A stretch of 64,000 bases of DNA. Origin: Marivirga salinae. GTDB lineage: Bacteria; Bacteroidota; Bacteroidia; Cytophagales; Cyclobacteriaceae. Both the position numbers and the translations under genes were made by a program. How positions within the stretch are numbered: the first letter of the stretch is position 1; the number at the start of each line of letters is the position of its first letter. The stretch spans positions 69,501 to 133,500 of the forward strand of contig NZ_CP129971.1 in assembly GCF_030503855.1 (NCBI RefSeq). Direction: 5' to 3'. The notes below the pieces were generated by a model. The model had not been told where the DNA came from, ran no database searches, and was given only the letters and a program-made list of their open reading frames with translations. This document shows positions 1-9,403 of this stretch, in pieces.

Positions 1-517
1 CAACTTTCTCATTGGAAGCTTCAGCAACAGTTCTCAATGAATCCATTGCGCCTTCATTCATGGTGGAATTGACCAAATCCTGATATTTCTGCTCCTTTAA
101 AAATGAGCGACCGTCTTTCGGTTGAGGAACATCAGGGTTTTCACTTACCCATAGTTCATATTTAATTCTATTTTTAACTCTTTGATCTTCATTAACGAAC
201 TTGCCTGGTTGCACTAAATTGACTAATGTTAGACCAATACCGACTGCCAGCACTGTAGACATTAAATAGAATACAAGTGTTTTTAAGCCCAGCTTTCCTA
301 GTTTGTTAATATCAGTTAAACTGGAAACACCACTAATAATAGAAAGTAAAACCAATGGAACGGCAATTGCTTTCAATACTCTTATGAATATGGTACCGAA
401 AGGATCAATCCAATCAATTGTAAATTGATTCCAGCCTAAATAGCTAGAAATAAAAGCCCAGACAATCCCTAAAACCAGACCAATAATTATTTTAATGTGT
501 AATGGTAATTTCTTCAT
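1..517 (-). CDS. Dicarboxylate/amino acid:cation symporter, N-terminal part (cut by window edge)
   Basis: The N-terminal 172 or so residues of a DAACS-family (GltP/DctA-like) sodium- or proton-coupled symporter of the inner membrane. The reading begins [17 protein letters not shown] and continues with hydrophobic segments and the IRVLKAIAVPLVLLSII stretch typical of TM2 in this family. A longer hydrophilic insert follows (about residues 105-172, rich in K, E, N and D), as many family members have between TM3 and TM4. The start codon shares one base with the aroC stop (TGATG on the coding strand), so it is probably translated together with aroC. The C-terminal transport core lies outside the window, so the substrate cannot be judged. 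Confidence 0.85.
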   Translation of the reverse strand, partial: MKKLPLHIKIIIGLVLGIVWAFISSYLGWNQFTIDWIDPFGTIFIRVLKAIAVPLVLLSIISGVSSLTDINKLGKLGLKTLVFYLMSTVLAVGIGLTLVNLVQPGKFVNEDQRVKNRIKYELWVSENPDVPQPKDGRSFLKEQKYQDLVNSTMNEGAMDSLRTVAEASNEKV

Positions 518-1593
518 CAAATTTTATTCGTTTTAGCCCTCAACATAAAATCAGCAATCGTTAAAGCAGCCATTGCTTCCACAATAGGTACCGCTCTTGG
601 CACCACACATGGGTCATGTCTTCCTTTGCCTTTTACTGTTACTTTATTTCCATCTTTATCAATACTCTCTTGATCATTCATAATAGTGGCAATAGGCTTA
701 AAAGCTACATTAAAGTAAATATCTTGCCCATTTGAAATCCCGCCTTGCACACCACCTGAATGATTACTGGTTGTTTTCACTTTTCCTTCTTCCGTTTCAA
801 AAGGATCATTATGTTCTGATCCATACATTTTCACACCTTCAAAACCACTTCCGTATTCAAATCCTTTTACAGCATTTATGCTCAGCATTGCTTGTCCTAA
901 AACTGCATGTAATTTATCAAATACGGGCTCTCCTAATCCTACTGGAGTTCCTTTTACAACACAACTGACAATTCCACCAATAGTATCTCTATTTTTTCTG
1001 GTCTCATCAATATGTTGAATCATTTTTTCAGCCATTTCAGGATCCGGACAACGCACAATATTTTCCTCTGCTTTGTCCAAATCCATTTCTAGATATGATT
1101 TTTCAAGTTTTAAACTTCCAACTTGAGAAACATAGGCCTGAACATTAATACCTGCTTGCTTCAGATACATTTTAGCAATGGCTCCAGCAGCCACTCTAGC
1201 TGCTGTTTCCCTTGCAGAACTTCTTCCTCCTCCTCTATAATCACGAATACCATATTTTTCTTGGTAGGTATAGTCTGCATGAGATGGCCTGTAACTATCT
1301 TTAATATGAGAATAATCTTTACTCTTTTGATTAGTATTTCTAATTCCCAAAGCGATTGGAGTTCCAGTTGTTACTCCTTCAAAGATTCCCGATAAAATTT
1401 CTACCTCATCTTCTTCTTTTCTCTGAGTGGTAATCTTGGATTGCCCTGGCTTTCTGCGTTGCATTTCAGATTGCAAAAATGCTTCATCTACCCTTACACC
1501 GGCAGGACAACCGTCTATTACAACACCTATACCTACCCCATGGGACTCCCCATAAGTCGTGATTTTGAAGATTTTTCCGAAACTATTGCTCAT
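517..1593 (-). CDS. aroC: Chorismate synthase
   Basis: Converts 5-enolpyruvylshikimate-3-phosphate to chorismate with reduced FMN, the last shikimate-pathway step. It has the family length (358 aa) and the three signature regions: [12 protein letters not shown] near the N-terminus, the Arg/Ser-rich [20 protein letters not shown] block near residue 120, and [16 protein letters not shown] near residue 325. The start [19 protein letters not shown] is the usual one. The gene lies 23 bp after the BatD-like gene on the same strand and overlaps the symporter start by one base. No other aro gene is in the window, so the pathway is scattered, as is common in this phylum. Confidence 0.98.
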   Translation of the reverse strand: MSNSFGKIFKITTYGESHGVGIGVVIDGCPAGVRVDEAFLQSEMQRRKPGQSKITTQRKEEDEVEILSGIFEGVTTGTPIALGIRNTNQKSKDYSHIKDSYRPSHADYTYQEKYGIRDYRGGGRSSARETAARVAAGAIAKMYLKQAGINVQAYVSQVGSLKLEKSYLEMDLDKAEENIVRCPDPEMAEKMIQHIDETRKNRDTIGGIVSCVVKGTPVGLGEPVFDKLHAVLGQAMLSINAVKGFEYGSGFEGVKMYGSEHNDPFETEEGKVKTTSNHSGGVQGGISNGQDIYFNVAFKPIATIMNDQESIDKDGNKVTVKGKGRHDPCVVPRAVPIVEAMAALTIADFMLRAKTNKI

Positions 1594-1616
1594 TTATACA
1601 AAAATTGATGCGCAAT

Positions 1617-3077
1617 TTAGGACTTTTTAAGTAAGATGAACAAGGAAAGTGAAAAAGCCACTATAAGAAATATGTTAAACACCCATTTCCAGATTTCTGT
1701 GGTTTGATGTGATTGTAACTGATTGGACACCTCATCAATTCTATCATAGAACAACCCATCAGACGAAGCTTGCTCGATATTTACGTTAGCCATGCTTTCA
1801 CCAATCACTTTTATATTGTAATTAGATTTTAAAGTATCATATTTATTGGTTGAAGTATTAAAAAATATGAACTGAAAATATTCCGATAAATCGTATTCTC
1901 CTGGTTCTTTAGGAATCATATAGTATCGAAATGCTTTTGAACCTCTTACTGAAACTCCACTTCTGGTTATGTTTTCACTTACATCAGGCGAATAGATTTC
2001 TAATTCCTTTTTATCAATCACTTGAGGTTCCGTTATTCCTGAAATATTCCCTTTCCCTCTAACATCAAATTCATATTGAAAACTTTCTCCTGTATTCAAT
2101 TCAGTAGAATTAATATTTTCAGACAACTCATAATTCCCAACCGAGACTTGGTCTTTTAATGGATGCTCAGGCAATGGCTTTACTTTAACTGTTTTGGGTT
2201 TGGAATAGAAAGTTTTGAACGTTTCTTTCCTATTCTGCCCAAAAAAACTTCTGCTTTTAGCCACCTGATATTTGATCATTTCCAATCCAACTTTCGGAAA
2301 CACTATATCCTGCTCACCTAAAGGAAAAAAGGTGGCCTGAAATATTTTATAAACACTATATCGTTTTCCACCAATATTGACAGGCTCCGCTGTGATGTTT
2401 TCAATATTAAAATTCTCTTCCCAAACATTATTTGGTCTGACTTTACGTAAAATTTCAGTCAGTTGATTTGTTAAGTCATGAAACTGAAGCGGTGCTCTAT
2501 TCTCATTTGAAACATAAAATGCTAAAGTAGTATTGACTCCCTCCCCAACATATATCTCATCTTTATCAGTGGTTAAAGCAAAAAATGCATCCTCTTTCAA
2601 ATTAACAAATTCATCTGGTTCATCTCTTCTTCCGAAGAAATCCTCAAATGGATCACTTCCGAAAGGGTCGTATCTCCTATTTCGGCTTTGTTGCTTTGCT
2701 GGACCTACTTCTACATTTTTTCCAGGAGAGCTTATGACTTTTCCATTCACATTAATATTGAAGGCTGGTATATTGATAGTACCTTCCTTTTCTGGAACAT
2801 AGGTTTGCGTAATACTTTGACTTCTTGTTACCTGCCCATTAAAGATATTAGTAGACGAACTACTTGAAGTACCTCTTTTCACTAAACCAGAGATCTCAGG
2901 AAACTTATCATAAGATTTTAAAGTCTCTCCCTCAACCTTTACAGTGATAGTAAAAGCCTCATTTAAAGCAATTCTATCTGGTCCTAGCTCAATAGAAATG
3001 TCTTGTGCCATCAGCCCAAAACTACCAAAAATCATTATTGAAAATATAATTAAAAAATAGTCTAACCTAAACTTCAT
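1617..3077 (-). CDS. BatD-family protein (oxygen-tolerance / aerotolerance family)
   Basis: A secreted, membrane-anchored protein of the BatD family: an N-terminal signal peptide (MKFRLDYFLIIFSIMIFGSF...AQ), a first Ig-like region around ISIELGPDRIALNEAFTITVKVEG, a proline/arginine-rich linker with RRYDPFGSDPFEDFFGRRDE, further beta-rich domains, and one C-terminal TM (about residues 462-480) ending in KKS. The open frame extends seven codons further upstream (MNQNTIN). The start used here places the signal peptide at the true N-terminus. BatD is usually encoded with MoxR and BatA/B/C genes. None is adjacent here, so this may be a stand-alone paralogue. The exact role of Bat proteins is not settled. 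Confidence 0.85.
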   Translation of the reverse strand: MKFRLDYFLIIFSIMIFGSFGLMAQDISIELGPDRIALNEAFTITVKVEGETLKSYDKFPEISGLVKRGTSSSSSTNIFNGQVTRSQSITQTYVPEKEGTINIPAFNINVNGKVISSPGKNVEVGPAKQQSRNRRYDPFGSDPFEDFFGRRDEPDEFVNLKEDAFFALTTDKDEIYVGEGVNTTLAFYVSNENRAPLQFHDLTNQLTEILRKVRPNNVWEENFNIENITAEPVNIGGKRYSVYKIFQATFFPLGEQDIVFPKVGLEMIKYQVAKSRSFFGQNRKETFKTFYSKPKTVKVKPLPEHPLKDQVSVGNYELSENINSTELNTGESFQYEFDVRGKGNISGITEPQVIDKKELEIYSPDVSENITRSGVSVRGSKAFRYYMIPKEPGEYDLSEYFQFIFFNTSTNKYDTLKSNYNIKVIGESMANVNIEQASSDGLFYDRIDEVSNQLQSHQTTEIWKWVFNIFLIVAFSLSLFILLKKS

Positions 3078-3224
3078 ATTTATCGTATTTTGATTCAAAT
3101 ACTTTGAATATTCGAACGTTAAAATTAGTGTTTAATTTTCGATTTTAATAAATTTTTACTACTTTCAAGAAACCAGAAAACTAAGTTCTTTAAAGTAATA
3201 TCTACAACTCAAACCATAATAGCT

Positions 3225-3410
3225 ATGTTAGATTATGCAAAATCAATTCTTTCAAAAGTAAGTTTCGACAGACGTTTATTTGAAAAGGAGTTGACAAAAG
3301 CTATTGCTCTGTTAGTTGAACATGAGCTGAATTTATTGAAGGAATGGTGCTACAGAAATTTTAGTTCTAAGTACCGTGATGTGTTAAACAAACATTTCCA
3401 AACTATTTAA
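3225..3410 (+). CDS. Small basic hypothetical protein (61 aa)
   Basis: A short gene not assigned to a family. The product has two predicted amphipathic helices (about LDYAKSILSKVSF and LFEKELTKAIALLVEHELNLLKEW), no signal peptide and no TM, so it is probably a cytosolic helical protein. It is supported as a real gene by its position: it stands alone between divergent genes, starts about 125 bp past the BatD start region, and is followed seven bases after its stop by a clean intrinsic terminator. Function unknown. Confidence 0.6.
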   Translation: MLDYAKSILSKVSFDRRLFEKELTKAIALLVEHELNLLKEWCYRNFSSKYRDVLNKHFQTI

Positions 3411-3417
3411 TATTTGA

Positions 3418-3442
3418 AGCCACCTAATAGGTGGCTTTTTTA
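3418..3442 (+). terminator. Intrinsic terminator after the 61-aa gene
   Basis: A perfect 8-bp stem (AGCCACCT / AGGTGGCT) with a 3-nt loop, followed by a run of six T. It closes a monocistronic unit and supports the small upstream gene. Confidence 0.88.
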
Positions 3443-3534
3443 ATGTTCGATCATTTTTAAAAATCTTCTCTCCTATTCGCAATTCAATTGCATTTAACGT
3501 AATTTCGCTTCAAATTATATTAACATGAATTAAC

Positions 3535-4575
3535 ATGAACAATAGGAAGAAAAATTCAATCTATTCATTGATATTAATTGCAGTAGTGGCAATTGTTTGG
3601 TTTTATAGGGATAGCCAAAAGCCTGAAACTGAAAAATTGCCTTATATTTTTATTTCAGGAGAAGCACAAGGCACTACCTACAACATCACCTATTCAGATG
3701 TAGAAAACAGAAATTTCAAAGCTGCAGTGGATTCAATTCTGCATCAATTTGACTTAAGTTTATCCACTTATGTGAAGAGCTCTGAGATTGTAAGATTTAA
3801 CAAATCAGATAGCTTCAAATTTGAATCTCCCTTTTTTTATCCTGTTCTAGAAAAATCGAAAGAAATCTATGAAGCTTCAGAAGGAGCTTTTGACCCAACT
3901 GTTTATCCATTGATAGAAGCTTGGGGATTTGGTCCAGAAAAAGTGGACTTCCCAGATAGCAGCCGAATAGAAGAAATAAAAGAATATGTGGGTTTCGAAC
4001 ACATTAATTTCAATAAGCAGCGAGTTGTAAAAGAAAAAGAAAAAGTATCTCTAGACTTTAACGCTATAGCACAAGGCTATTCTATTGATGTCGTTTTTGA
4101 ATTCTTAGAAGCTCAAGGAATTGAGAACATGATGGTAGAATTAGGAGGGGAATTGAGAGTGAAGGGAAAGAATGAGAATGAAGATTTATGGGCGATAGGT
4201 ATTGATGATCCTAAAATAGAAAGTGGTCAACAAGCTTCAAGAGTTGCCATTATAAAATTAGATAATGAAGCCATTTCCACATCAGGAAATTACAGGAAAT
4301 TTTTCGTACATGAAGGTGAGAAATATGGACATAGCATCAATCCAAAAACAGGCTACCCGATTCAAAGAGACATTATTAGCTCAACAGTAGTTGCACCAAC
4401 ATGTATGGAAGCAGATGCATGGTCCACTGCTTTTATGGTTACTGGATTGGAAAAAGCAAAGGAAATTCTGACTACACAAAATCATCTGAAAGCCTTTTTC
4501 ATTTATGAAGATGAAAATGGTGTTCTAAAGCAATTCAATACTGAAAATATAGGGGAAAATATCATACTAGAATAA
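3535..4575 (+). CDS. apbE: FAD:protein FMN transferase (ApbE family)
   Basis: Covalently attaches FMN to threonine of target flavoproteins (for example NqrB/C or RnfG) on the outer face of the inner membrane. The 346-aa product has an N-terminal membrane anchor (SIYSLILIAVVAIVWFY) with no lipobox cysteine. It carries ApbE signatures: GEAQGTTYNITY near residue 44, SLSTYVKSSEI, FDPTVYPLIEAWGFGP, the DFNAIAQGYSID block, MVELGGELRVKG, AISTSGNYRKFF and HSINPKTGYP. Its stop overlaps the start of the next gene (TAATG), so it heads a three-gene operon with a methyltransferase and a ZIP transporter. The flavoprotein target is not in the window. Confidence 0.93.
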   Translation: MNNRKKNSIYSLILIAVVAIVWFYRDSQKPETEKLPYIFISGEAQGTTYNITYSDVENRNFKAAVDSILHQFDLSLSTYVKSSEIVRFNKSDSFKFESPFFYPVLEKSKEIYEASEGAFDPTVYPLIEAWGFGPEKVDFPDSSRIEEIKEYVGFEHINFNKQRVVKEKEKVSLDFNAIAQGYSIDVVFEFLEAQGIENMMVELGGELRVKGKNENEDLWAIGIDDPKIESGQQASRVAIIKLDNEAISTSGNYRKFFVHEGEKYGHSINPKTGYPIQRDIISSTVVAPTCMEADAWSTAFMVTGLEKAKEILTTQNHLKAFFIYEDENGVLKQFNTENIGENIILE

Positions 4576-5315
4576 TGGTTCAAGAGAAAAAAGAAGGCTT
4601 CAATGAATGGTTTGGTTCTCCCTATTATCACATTCTATATAAAAATAGAGACGATAAAGAAGCTAAATTCTTCCTTACCAATTTACTGAATCATTTAAAA
4701 ATCCCAAAAGAGGCAAAATTATTGGATGTTGCTTGTGGTAGTGGAAGACATTCTATTTTTTTGAACAAAAAAGGTTTTGAAGTAGAAGGAATCGATCTTT
4801 CAGAAAGAAATATTGCATTGGCAAAAGTACATGATAATGAAAAATTGCAATTCCATATTCATGATATGCGCAAAAGCCTAAAGGAAAATTATTTCGATTA
4901 CGCTTTCAACCTGTTTACTAGTTTTGGTTTTTTCAAATCGGAGGAAGAAAACCAAAAATGCATTAGTTCGATTTCAGATTCACTTAAAAATGGGGGCGTA
5001 TTTACCTTAGATTTTCTGAATCCATACAGGGTAATTCATAATCTGGTGAAAGAAGAAGTCAAAACTATTGACGGCATTGAATTTCACCTGAAAAGACATT
5101 TTGATGGAGAAAATATCATTAAAGAAATCAAATTTAATGCTGATGGTAAAGAATATGAATTTGAAGAAAGAGTAAAAGCTGTTAGAAGATTATCCTTTTT
5201 GGAATTTTTTCGTAATGCTAACTTTATGCTTTTGCAAACCTTTGGCGATTACGAACTAAATGAATATGAACCCGAGTCTTCCGAACGCATGATATTTATT
5301 GTGAAGAAATTATGA
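4575..5315 (+). CDS. Class I SAM-dependent methyltransferase
   Basis: A soluble 246-aa Rossmann-fold methyltransferase. Motif I is LLDVACGSGRHSIFLNKKGFEV (about residues 48-69) and the acidic end of strand 2 is EGIDLSERNIALA. The post-I region contains FHIHDMRKS, and FDYAFNLFTSFGFF is motif II-like. The C-terminal half is beta-rich and specific to this subgroup of small-molecule methyltransferases. The substrate cannot be predicted. It overlaps both neighbours (ApbE by one base, ZIP by four), so translation is probably coupled. Confidence 0.88.
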   Translation: MVQEKKEGFNEWFGSPYYHILYKNRDDKEAKFFLTNLLNHLKIPKEAKLLDVACGSGRHSIFLNKKGFEVEGIDLSERNIALAKVHDNEKLQFHIHDMRKSLKENYFDYAFNLFTSFGFFKSEEENQKCISSISDSLKNGGVFTLDFLNPYRVIHNLVKEEVKTIDGIEFHLKRHFDGENIIKEIKFNADGKEYEFEERVKAVRRLSFLEFFRNANFMLLQTFGDYELNEYEPESSERMIFIVKKL

Positions 5316-6055
5316 TTAGTAATACTATAATATTGTTTTTACTCACTTTTGGGGCTGGCTACCTAGTGTTTTTTATTCCAAAAGTGAATAATTCATTTTT
5401 CAAATTGGCACTAGTATTTGCAGGAGCTTATCTGTTTTCAGTTACTGTAATTCATATTTTACCAGAAATATTTTCGCAAGGTGAAAATGTTGCTTATATC
5501 AGTTTATATGTCCTTGCAGGTTTTTTCGTTCAAGTAATTTTAGAATATTTTTCCGAAGGCGTAGAGCATGGTCATTTGCATAATATTGAGGGTCATCATC
5601 ATCATGGGCAAAATAAATGGCTGGGATTGTTAATTGCCTTATCAATTCATGCTTTTTTAGAAGGCACGTTATTGGCTCATCCTGACACAATACATTCGCA
5701 CGACAGCACTAACTCCGTATTCTTTGGAATATTAATGCACAAAATGCCAGCTGCATTTGCGCTAATGTCAGTTTTGATTTGTCATTTAAAAACGAAATGG
5801 AAGACTGTTTTAATATTAGTCATTTTCAGTTTGGCAAGTCCTGCAGGTTTAGGTCTTAGTCATCTTTTACACGATGCTGAAATATTCTCAGATAGAGTCT
5901 TCCTTATACTCTTTGCTATTGTTTCAGGAAACTTTTTACATATTTCCACTACTATCTTTTTTGAAAGTAGCCCAGATCATAGCTTTAATTTCAAGAAATT
6001 ATTTATCTCTCTTCTAGGGGCACTGATTGCGGTATTGGCTGAGTTTTCGTTTTAA
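5312..6055 (+). CDS. ZIP-family divalent metal transporter
   Basis: An integral membrane importer (zinc or other divalent cations) with about eight hydrophobic segments in 247 residues. The variable loop after TM3 is histidine-rich (EHGHLHNIEGHHHHGQ, about residues 82-97), a usual ZIP feature. The metal-site helices contain SIHAFLEGTLL (HxxxEG) and HKMPAAFALM, the TM4/TM5 signature. It ends the ApbE/methyltransferase operon. The 3' end overlaps the convergent membrane-protein gene by 53 bp, so the two transcripts must be antisense over that stretch. Confidence 0.9.
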   Translation: MISNTIILFLLTFGAGYLVFFIPKVNNSFFKLALVFAGAYLFSVTVIHILPEIFSQGENVAYISLYVLAGFFVQVILEYFSEGVEHGHLHNIEGHHHHGQNKWLGLLIALSIHAFLEGTLLAHPDTIHSHDSTNSVFFGILMHKMPAAFALMSVLICHLKTKWKTVLILVIFSLASPAGLGLSHLLHDAEIFSDRVFLILFAIVSGNFLHISTTIFFESSPDHSFNFKKLFISLLGALIAVLAEFSF

Positions 6056-6698
6056 TTATTGCTACTTGTTTTAAGGTACTATAAAGTAAATAATAGCAAG
6101 GCAACAAAAGTAAATGGCTAATTACATTTTGATCAATCCATTTATTTAAATAAATATTAAACCCATGAATCATGGCGGGGACTGCAAATAAAGCAATAGC
6201 TAATGGGATTCTAAGATAAGCAATATCTCGTTCTTGAAAATATTGTAAAAGATGAATTATAGATACAAAACCTATTAAGCCAACAATAGAATTCATCTTC
6301 ACTACATCAAAATGCTGAACAGTAAAAACCTGAAAAAGAAATATTCCAAAAAAAGCAAATATCAATCCTTTTAAAAAGACTTTAATTTTAGCCGAATCTA
6401 TTAATCTTAAACTAGCCAACTGGAAGAATAAAATTGAAACACCTTGCATTGTCCAAGCAATTAGATGTGGATTTTTACCTAAATAAAGATCCAGTAAATG
6501 AGCGGTTCCACCTAGAAAGGCTGAAAACCCTAGAAACAAGAAAAAGAAAGCAGTTAATTTTGCGTATTTGGAATTGAATTCATAAAAAAGCTTATGTCCA
6601 AAATAGGCACAAAAAGCTGCCATCAAAATATCACTGATGAAAGTTAAGGGATCAGCTAGCTCCAATCCCATAAACTCAATGTAGGTATGTTCAATCAA
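6003..6698 (-). CDS. Seven-TM hypothetical membrane protein (DUF6962-like)
   Basis: A 231-aa protein with about seven evenly spaced hydrophobic helices (for example LTFISDILMAAFCAYFGHKL, AFFFLFLGFSAFLGGTAH, IALFAVPAMIHGFNIYL) and a basic C-terminal tail. Histidines recur in the membrane part (GHKLFYEF, GGTAHLLDLY, MIHGFNIYLNK), which recalls small heme- or metal-binding membrane families. The assignment to the DUF6962 group is from memory and tentative. Downstream of aspS and separated from it by two stem-loops. Convergent with, and overlapping, the ZIP gene. Confidence 0.75.
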   Translation of the reverse strand: MIEHTYIEFMGLELADPLTFISDILMAAFCAYFGHKLFYEFNSKYAKLTAFFFLFLGFSAFLGGTAHLLDLYLGKNPHLIAWTMQGVSILFFQLASLRLIDSAKIKVFLKGLIFAFFGIFLFQVFTVQHFDVVKMNSIVGLIGFVSIIHLLQYFQERDIAYLRIPLAIALFAVPAMIHGFNIYLNKWIDQNVISHLLLLPCYYLLYSTLKQVAIIKTKTQPIPQSVPLEER

Positions 6699-6730
6699 TT
6701 TAAATGTAATTCAAAAACTTAAAATCAATA

Positions 6731-6780
6731 AGTGAACTGACTAAAAAAATCAGTTCACTAGACAGTTTGAATTAAACTGT
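6731..6780 (-). terminator. Two consecutive perfect stem-loops downstream of aspS
   Basis: First stem-loop: AGTGAACTGA pairs with TCAGTTCACT across a 9-nt A-rich loop (6731-6759). Second: ACAGTTT pairs with AAACTGT across 5 nt (6762-6780). They sit directly after the aspS stop on the minus strand. There is no long U tract directly after the stems on that strand, so they may act as a weak terminator or an mRNA 3'-end stabiliser. Confidence 0.55.
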
Positions 6781-6797
6781 TAAACAATATATGAATA

Positions 6798-8543
6798 TTA
6801 TTTTATACTTAAGTGCAGTTCTTTCAATTGTTCTGGAGAAATTGTGGCTGGTGAATCAATCATTACATCTCTTCCAGCATTGTTTTTAGGAAATGCGATA
6901 TAATCTCTGATTGAATCAGAACCACCAAACATGGCGCATAATCTATCAAATCCAAAGGCTATCCCTCCGTGTGGTGGTGCACCGTATTCAAAGGCTTCCA
7001 TCAAGAACCCAAACTGCTTTTGAGCTTCCTCTTCTGTAAAGCCTAAAGCCTTGAACATTTTTTGCTGTAAAGACTTATCATGAATCCTGATACTTCCTCC
7101 TCCAATTTCAACTCCATTGATCACCATATCGTATGCATTTGCTCTGATTCTTCCTGGATCAGATTCAATGAATTCCATATCCTCTGGCTTAGGACTGGTA
7201 AACGGATGGTGCATGGCATGAAATCTCTTCGTTTCTTCATCCCATTCCAAAAGAGGGAAATCTAATACCCAAAGTGGTTTGAAAACATTTCTATCTCTCA
7301 AGCCTAATTCAGTACCCATTTTCAAACGTAATTCATTCATTGCTCTTCTAGTGTGATCAATATCACCACTAAGTACTAAGAGTAAATCCCCGGCTTTTGC
7401 TTCAGCAGCTTCTGCCCAAGCGTTAAGATCTTCTTGGCTGTAAAATTTATCTACAGAAGATTTGAAGCTTCCATCTTCATTGCATTTCACATAAACCAAT
7501 CCTTTCGCTCCAATTTGTGGACGCTTCACATATTCGGTTAAAGCATCCAATTGCTTACGAGTATATTCTGCTGCACCAGGAACATTTATTCCTACCACTA
7601 ACTCCGCTTGATCAAATACATTAAACCCTTTGCCTTGCGCATGTTCATTTAATTCTACGAAAGGCATTCCAAATCTAATATCAGGCTTATCAGAACCATA
7701 AAGTTTCATAGCCTGATCGTATGTCATTCTTTCAAAATCATCAATTTCAACACCTTTCACTTCTTTGAAAAGATATTTTACCATTTCCTCGAAAGTGTTC
7801 AAAATGTCTTCTTGCTCCACAAATGACATTTCACAGTCAATTTGAGTAAATTCTGGCTGACGGTCAGCACGTAAATCCTCATCTCTGAAACATTTCACAA
7901 TCTGAAAATATTTATCGAAACCAGAGACCATCAACAATTGCTTGAAAGTCTGCGGTGATTGTGGCAAAGCATAAAATTCACCTTCATGCACACGGGAAGG
8001 AACTACAAAATCACGTGCTCCCTCAGGAGTAGATTTTATTAAAACAGGTGTTTCTACTTCTAAGAATCCTGCGCTATCCATAAATCTACGGGTGGCTTGC
8101 ATTAATTGGTGACGCAGCTTAAGCTTTTCCCGTACTGCAGGTCTTCTTAAGTCCAAATAACGGTATTGCATTCTTAATTCTTCTCCACCATCAGTATCAT
8201 CTTCTATAGTGAAAGGAGGAGTTTTAGCAGCATTTAGGATTTTTAACTCCTCAAGAGATATTTCTATTTCTCCAGTAGCCATTTTATCATTTTTGGAGAA
8301 GCGTTCCAGCACCTCGCCTTTTGCCTGTAGAACAAATTCTCTACCTACTTTTCGGGCAGTCTTAAGAATATCTTCGTTTGTTTTGCCTTCTTCACATAAA
8401 AGCTGTGTAATTCCATAGCGGTCACGCAAATCTATCCATAATAAACCGCCTTTGTTACGTACACGCTGTACCCAACCGCTCAATATTACTTTTTCACCTT
8501 TATTTTCTATTCTTAATTCTCCGCAATGATGTGTCCTATGCAT
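6798..8543 (-). CDS. aspS: Aspartyl-tRNA synthetase
   Basis: Charges tRNA-Asp. The length (581 aa) fits the bacterial-type enzyme with an N-terminal OB anticodon-binding domain (about 1-110, containing [24 protein letters not shown]), class II catalytic core and an inserted GAD-type domain (about 290-420). Class II motif 2 region: [22 protein letters not shown]. Motif 3: [17 protein letters not shown] near the C-terminus. The flipping-loop and aspartate-pocket residues ([24 protein letters not shown]) are present. A TACCTTTG promoter element lies about 27 bp upstream of the start. Confidence 0.98.
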   Translation of the reverse strand: MHRTHHCGELRIENKGEKVILSGWVQRVRNKGGLLWIDLRDRYGITQLLCEEGKTNEDILKTARKVGREFVLQAKGEVLERFSKNDKMATGEIEISLEELKILNAAKTPPFTIEDDTDGGEELRMQYRYLDLRRPAVREKLKLRHQLMQATRRFMDSAGFLEVETPVLIKSTPEGARDFVVPSRVHEGEFYALPQSPQTFKQLLMVSGFDKYFQIVKCFRDEDLRADRQPEFTQIDCEMSFVEQEDILNTFEEMVKYLFKEVKGVEIDDFERMTYDQAMKLYGSDKPDIRFGMPFVELNEHAQGKGFNVFDQAELVVGINVPGAAEYTRKQLDALTEYVKRPQIGAKGLVYVKCNEDGSFKSSVDKFYSQEDLNAWAEAAEAKAGDLLLVLSGDIDHTRRAMNELRLKMGTELGLRDRNVFKPLWVLDFPLLEWDEETKRFHAMHHPFTSPKPEDMEFIESDPGRIRANAYDMVINGVEIGGGSIRIHDKSLQQKMFKALGFTEEEAQKQFGFLMEAFEYGAPPHGGIAFGFDRLCAMFGGSDSIRDYIAFPKNNAGRDVMIDSPATISPEQLKELHLSIK

Positions 8544-8569
8544 GATAAAATCTTAATTCAAATTTTGGG

Positions 8570-8577
8570 CAAAGGTA
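8570..8577 (-). promoter_or_regulatory. Bacteroidota-type -7 element of aspS
   Basis: TACCTTTG on the coding strand fits the TAnnTTTG consensus. No clear TTG is seen at the -33 position, only TTC about 20 bp upstream, so the promoter would be of moderate quality. Confidence 0.5.
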
Positions 8578-8642
8578 AGCAATTAGGCGAATTGATGAAG
8601 TGCTTTTCAGAATTGAATTTAATGGAGCAGTAAATTTTAAAT

Positions 8643-8680
8643 AAAAAAAGGGATGAATTCGGTTTTTATGAACTCATCCC
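8643..8680 (-). terminator. Intrinsic terminator of the DsbA-like gene
   Basis: An 11-bp stem with one mismatch (GGGATGAATTC against GAACTCATCCC) and a 9-nt loop, followed on the minus strand by seven T. It ends the DsbA-like transcription unit before the aspS promoter. Confidence 0.85.
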
Positions 8681-8702
8681 ATTAGATTATTGATTAAGTA
8701 AA

Positions 8703-9353
8703 TTATTTTGAATCTGCCGTTTCTTTGCTTAAAATTTCTTCAATTACAGCTTTCATTTCTGACTCTGATCTATAGCCTCTTGCAATTAGATAACCTTGAT
8801 TGCCAATGCTTAAGACCACAGAGGGGAAACCTCCAATCCCCATCTGTTGACCAATTTGAAATTCTTGATATGTTTTTTCTTTGTAAGCAGGATCTTCCAA
8901 TTTACTTTTGAAAACCTCCCAAGGTAAATCAAAACTTTCTATAAGTGTTCTGTAATTTTCAACTTCATTAAGATTTATACCCTGTTCATATAAAGTTGAT
9001 TGCAAAGCTGAGGCAAACTCAATGCTAGATTTATTGGTCATAGATTTATAAACCGTCATAGCGATACAAGGCAATTCAGAATTAAGCATTAAGCTTCCTT
9101 CCTCCAAAATATCCAAATAAGGTTTCCCAAACTTCACACCTGTCATTTCTTCTAAACGAGGCATAGCTTCCTTTAGATACTCTTTCATTTCGCTTAATGG
9201 CTTCACTCTATCTCCAAGCACCATTCCACCGCTGATGGCTTCAAAAGCTACTTGCTCTTGAAATTCCTTTTCCAATTTTTTAATCACTGGACTGAATCCA
9301 AAACACCATCCGCATAAAGGATCGTAGAAGTATAATAATTTTGCTTTTTCCAT
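8703..9353 (-). CDS. DsbA/FrnE-like thioredoxin-fold oxidoreductase
   Basis: A cytosolic 216-aa protein (no signal peptide) of the DsbA-family group that includes FrnE. The active site is at the first strand: LLYFYDPLCGWCFGFSPV, with redox motif CGWC (about residues 14-17). The cis-proline loop is IGGFPSVVLSIG (about residue 175), and the helical insertion lies between. Such proteins are linked to thiol and oxidative stress, but the client is unknown. The start codon is embedded in the repeat CATGTTGCTACAT, which is shared with the VOC and nitroreductase genes, suggesting common control. It is monocistronic, with its own terminator. Confidence 0.88.
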   Translation of the reverse strand: MEKAKLLYFYDPLCGWCFGFSPVIKKLEKEFQEQVAFEAISGGMVLGDRVKPLSEMKEYLKEAMPRLEEMTGVKFGKPYLDILEEGSLMLNSELPCIAMTVYKSMTNKSSIEFASALQSTLYEQGINLNEVENYRTLIESFDLPWEVFKSKLEDPAYKEKTYQEFQIGQQMGIGGFPSVVLSIGNQGYLIARGYRSESEMKAVIEEILSKETADSK

Positions 9354-9363
9354 GTTGCTACAT
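9351..9363 (-). promoter_or_regulatory. Candidate operator CATGTTGCTACAT at the DsbA-like gene
   Basis: A 13-bp near-palindrome covering the start codon of the DsbA-like gene. The identical 13-mer occurs twice upstream of the VOC gene (34642 and 34661), and a one-base variant lies upstream of the nitroreductase (43393). Chance recurrence of a 13-mer in 64 kb is very unlikely. Overlap with the start codon suggests repression close to the transcription start, or that the start codon was recruited into the site. Confidence 0.65.
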
Positions 9364-9403
9364 ACGTTGTGAAGAGGATTGAGTTGACAATTGAAATAAG
9401 AAT

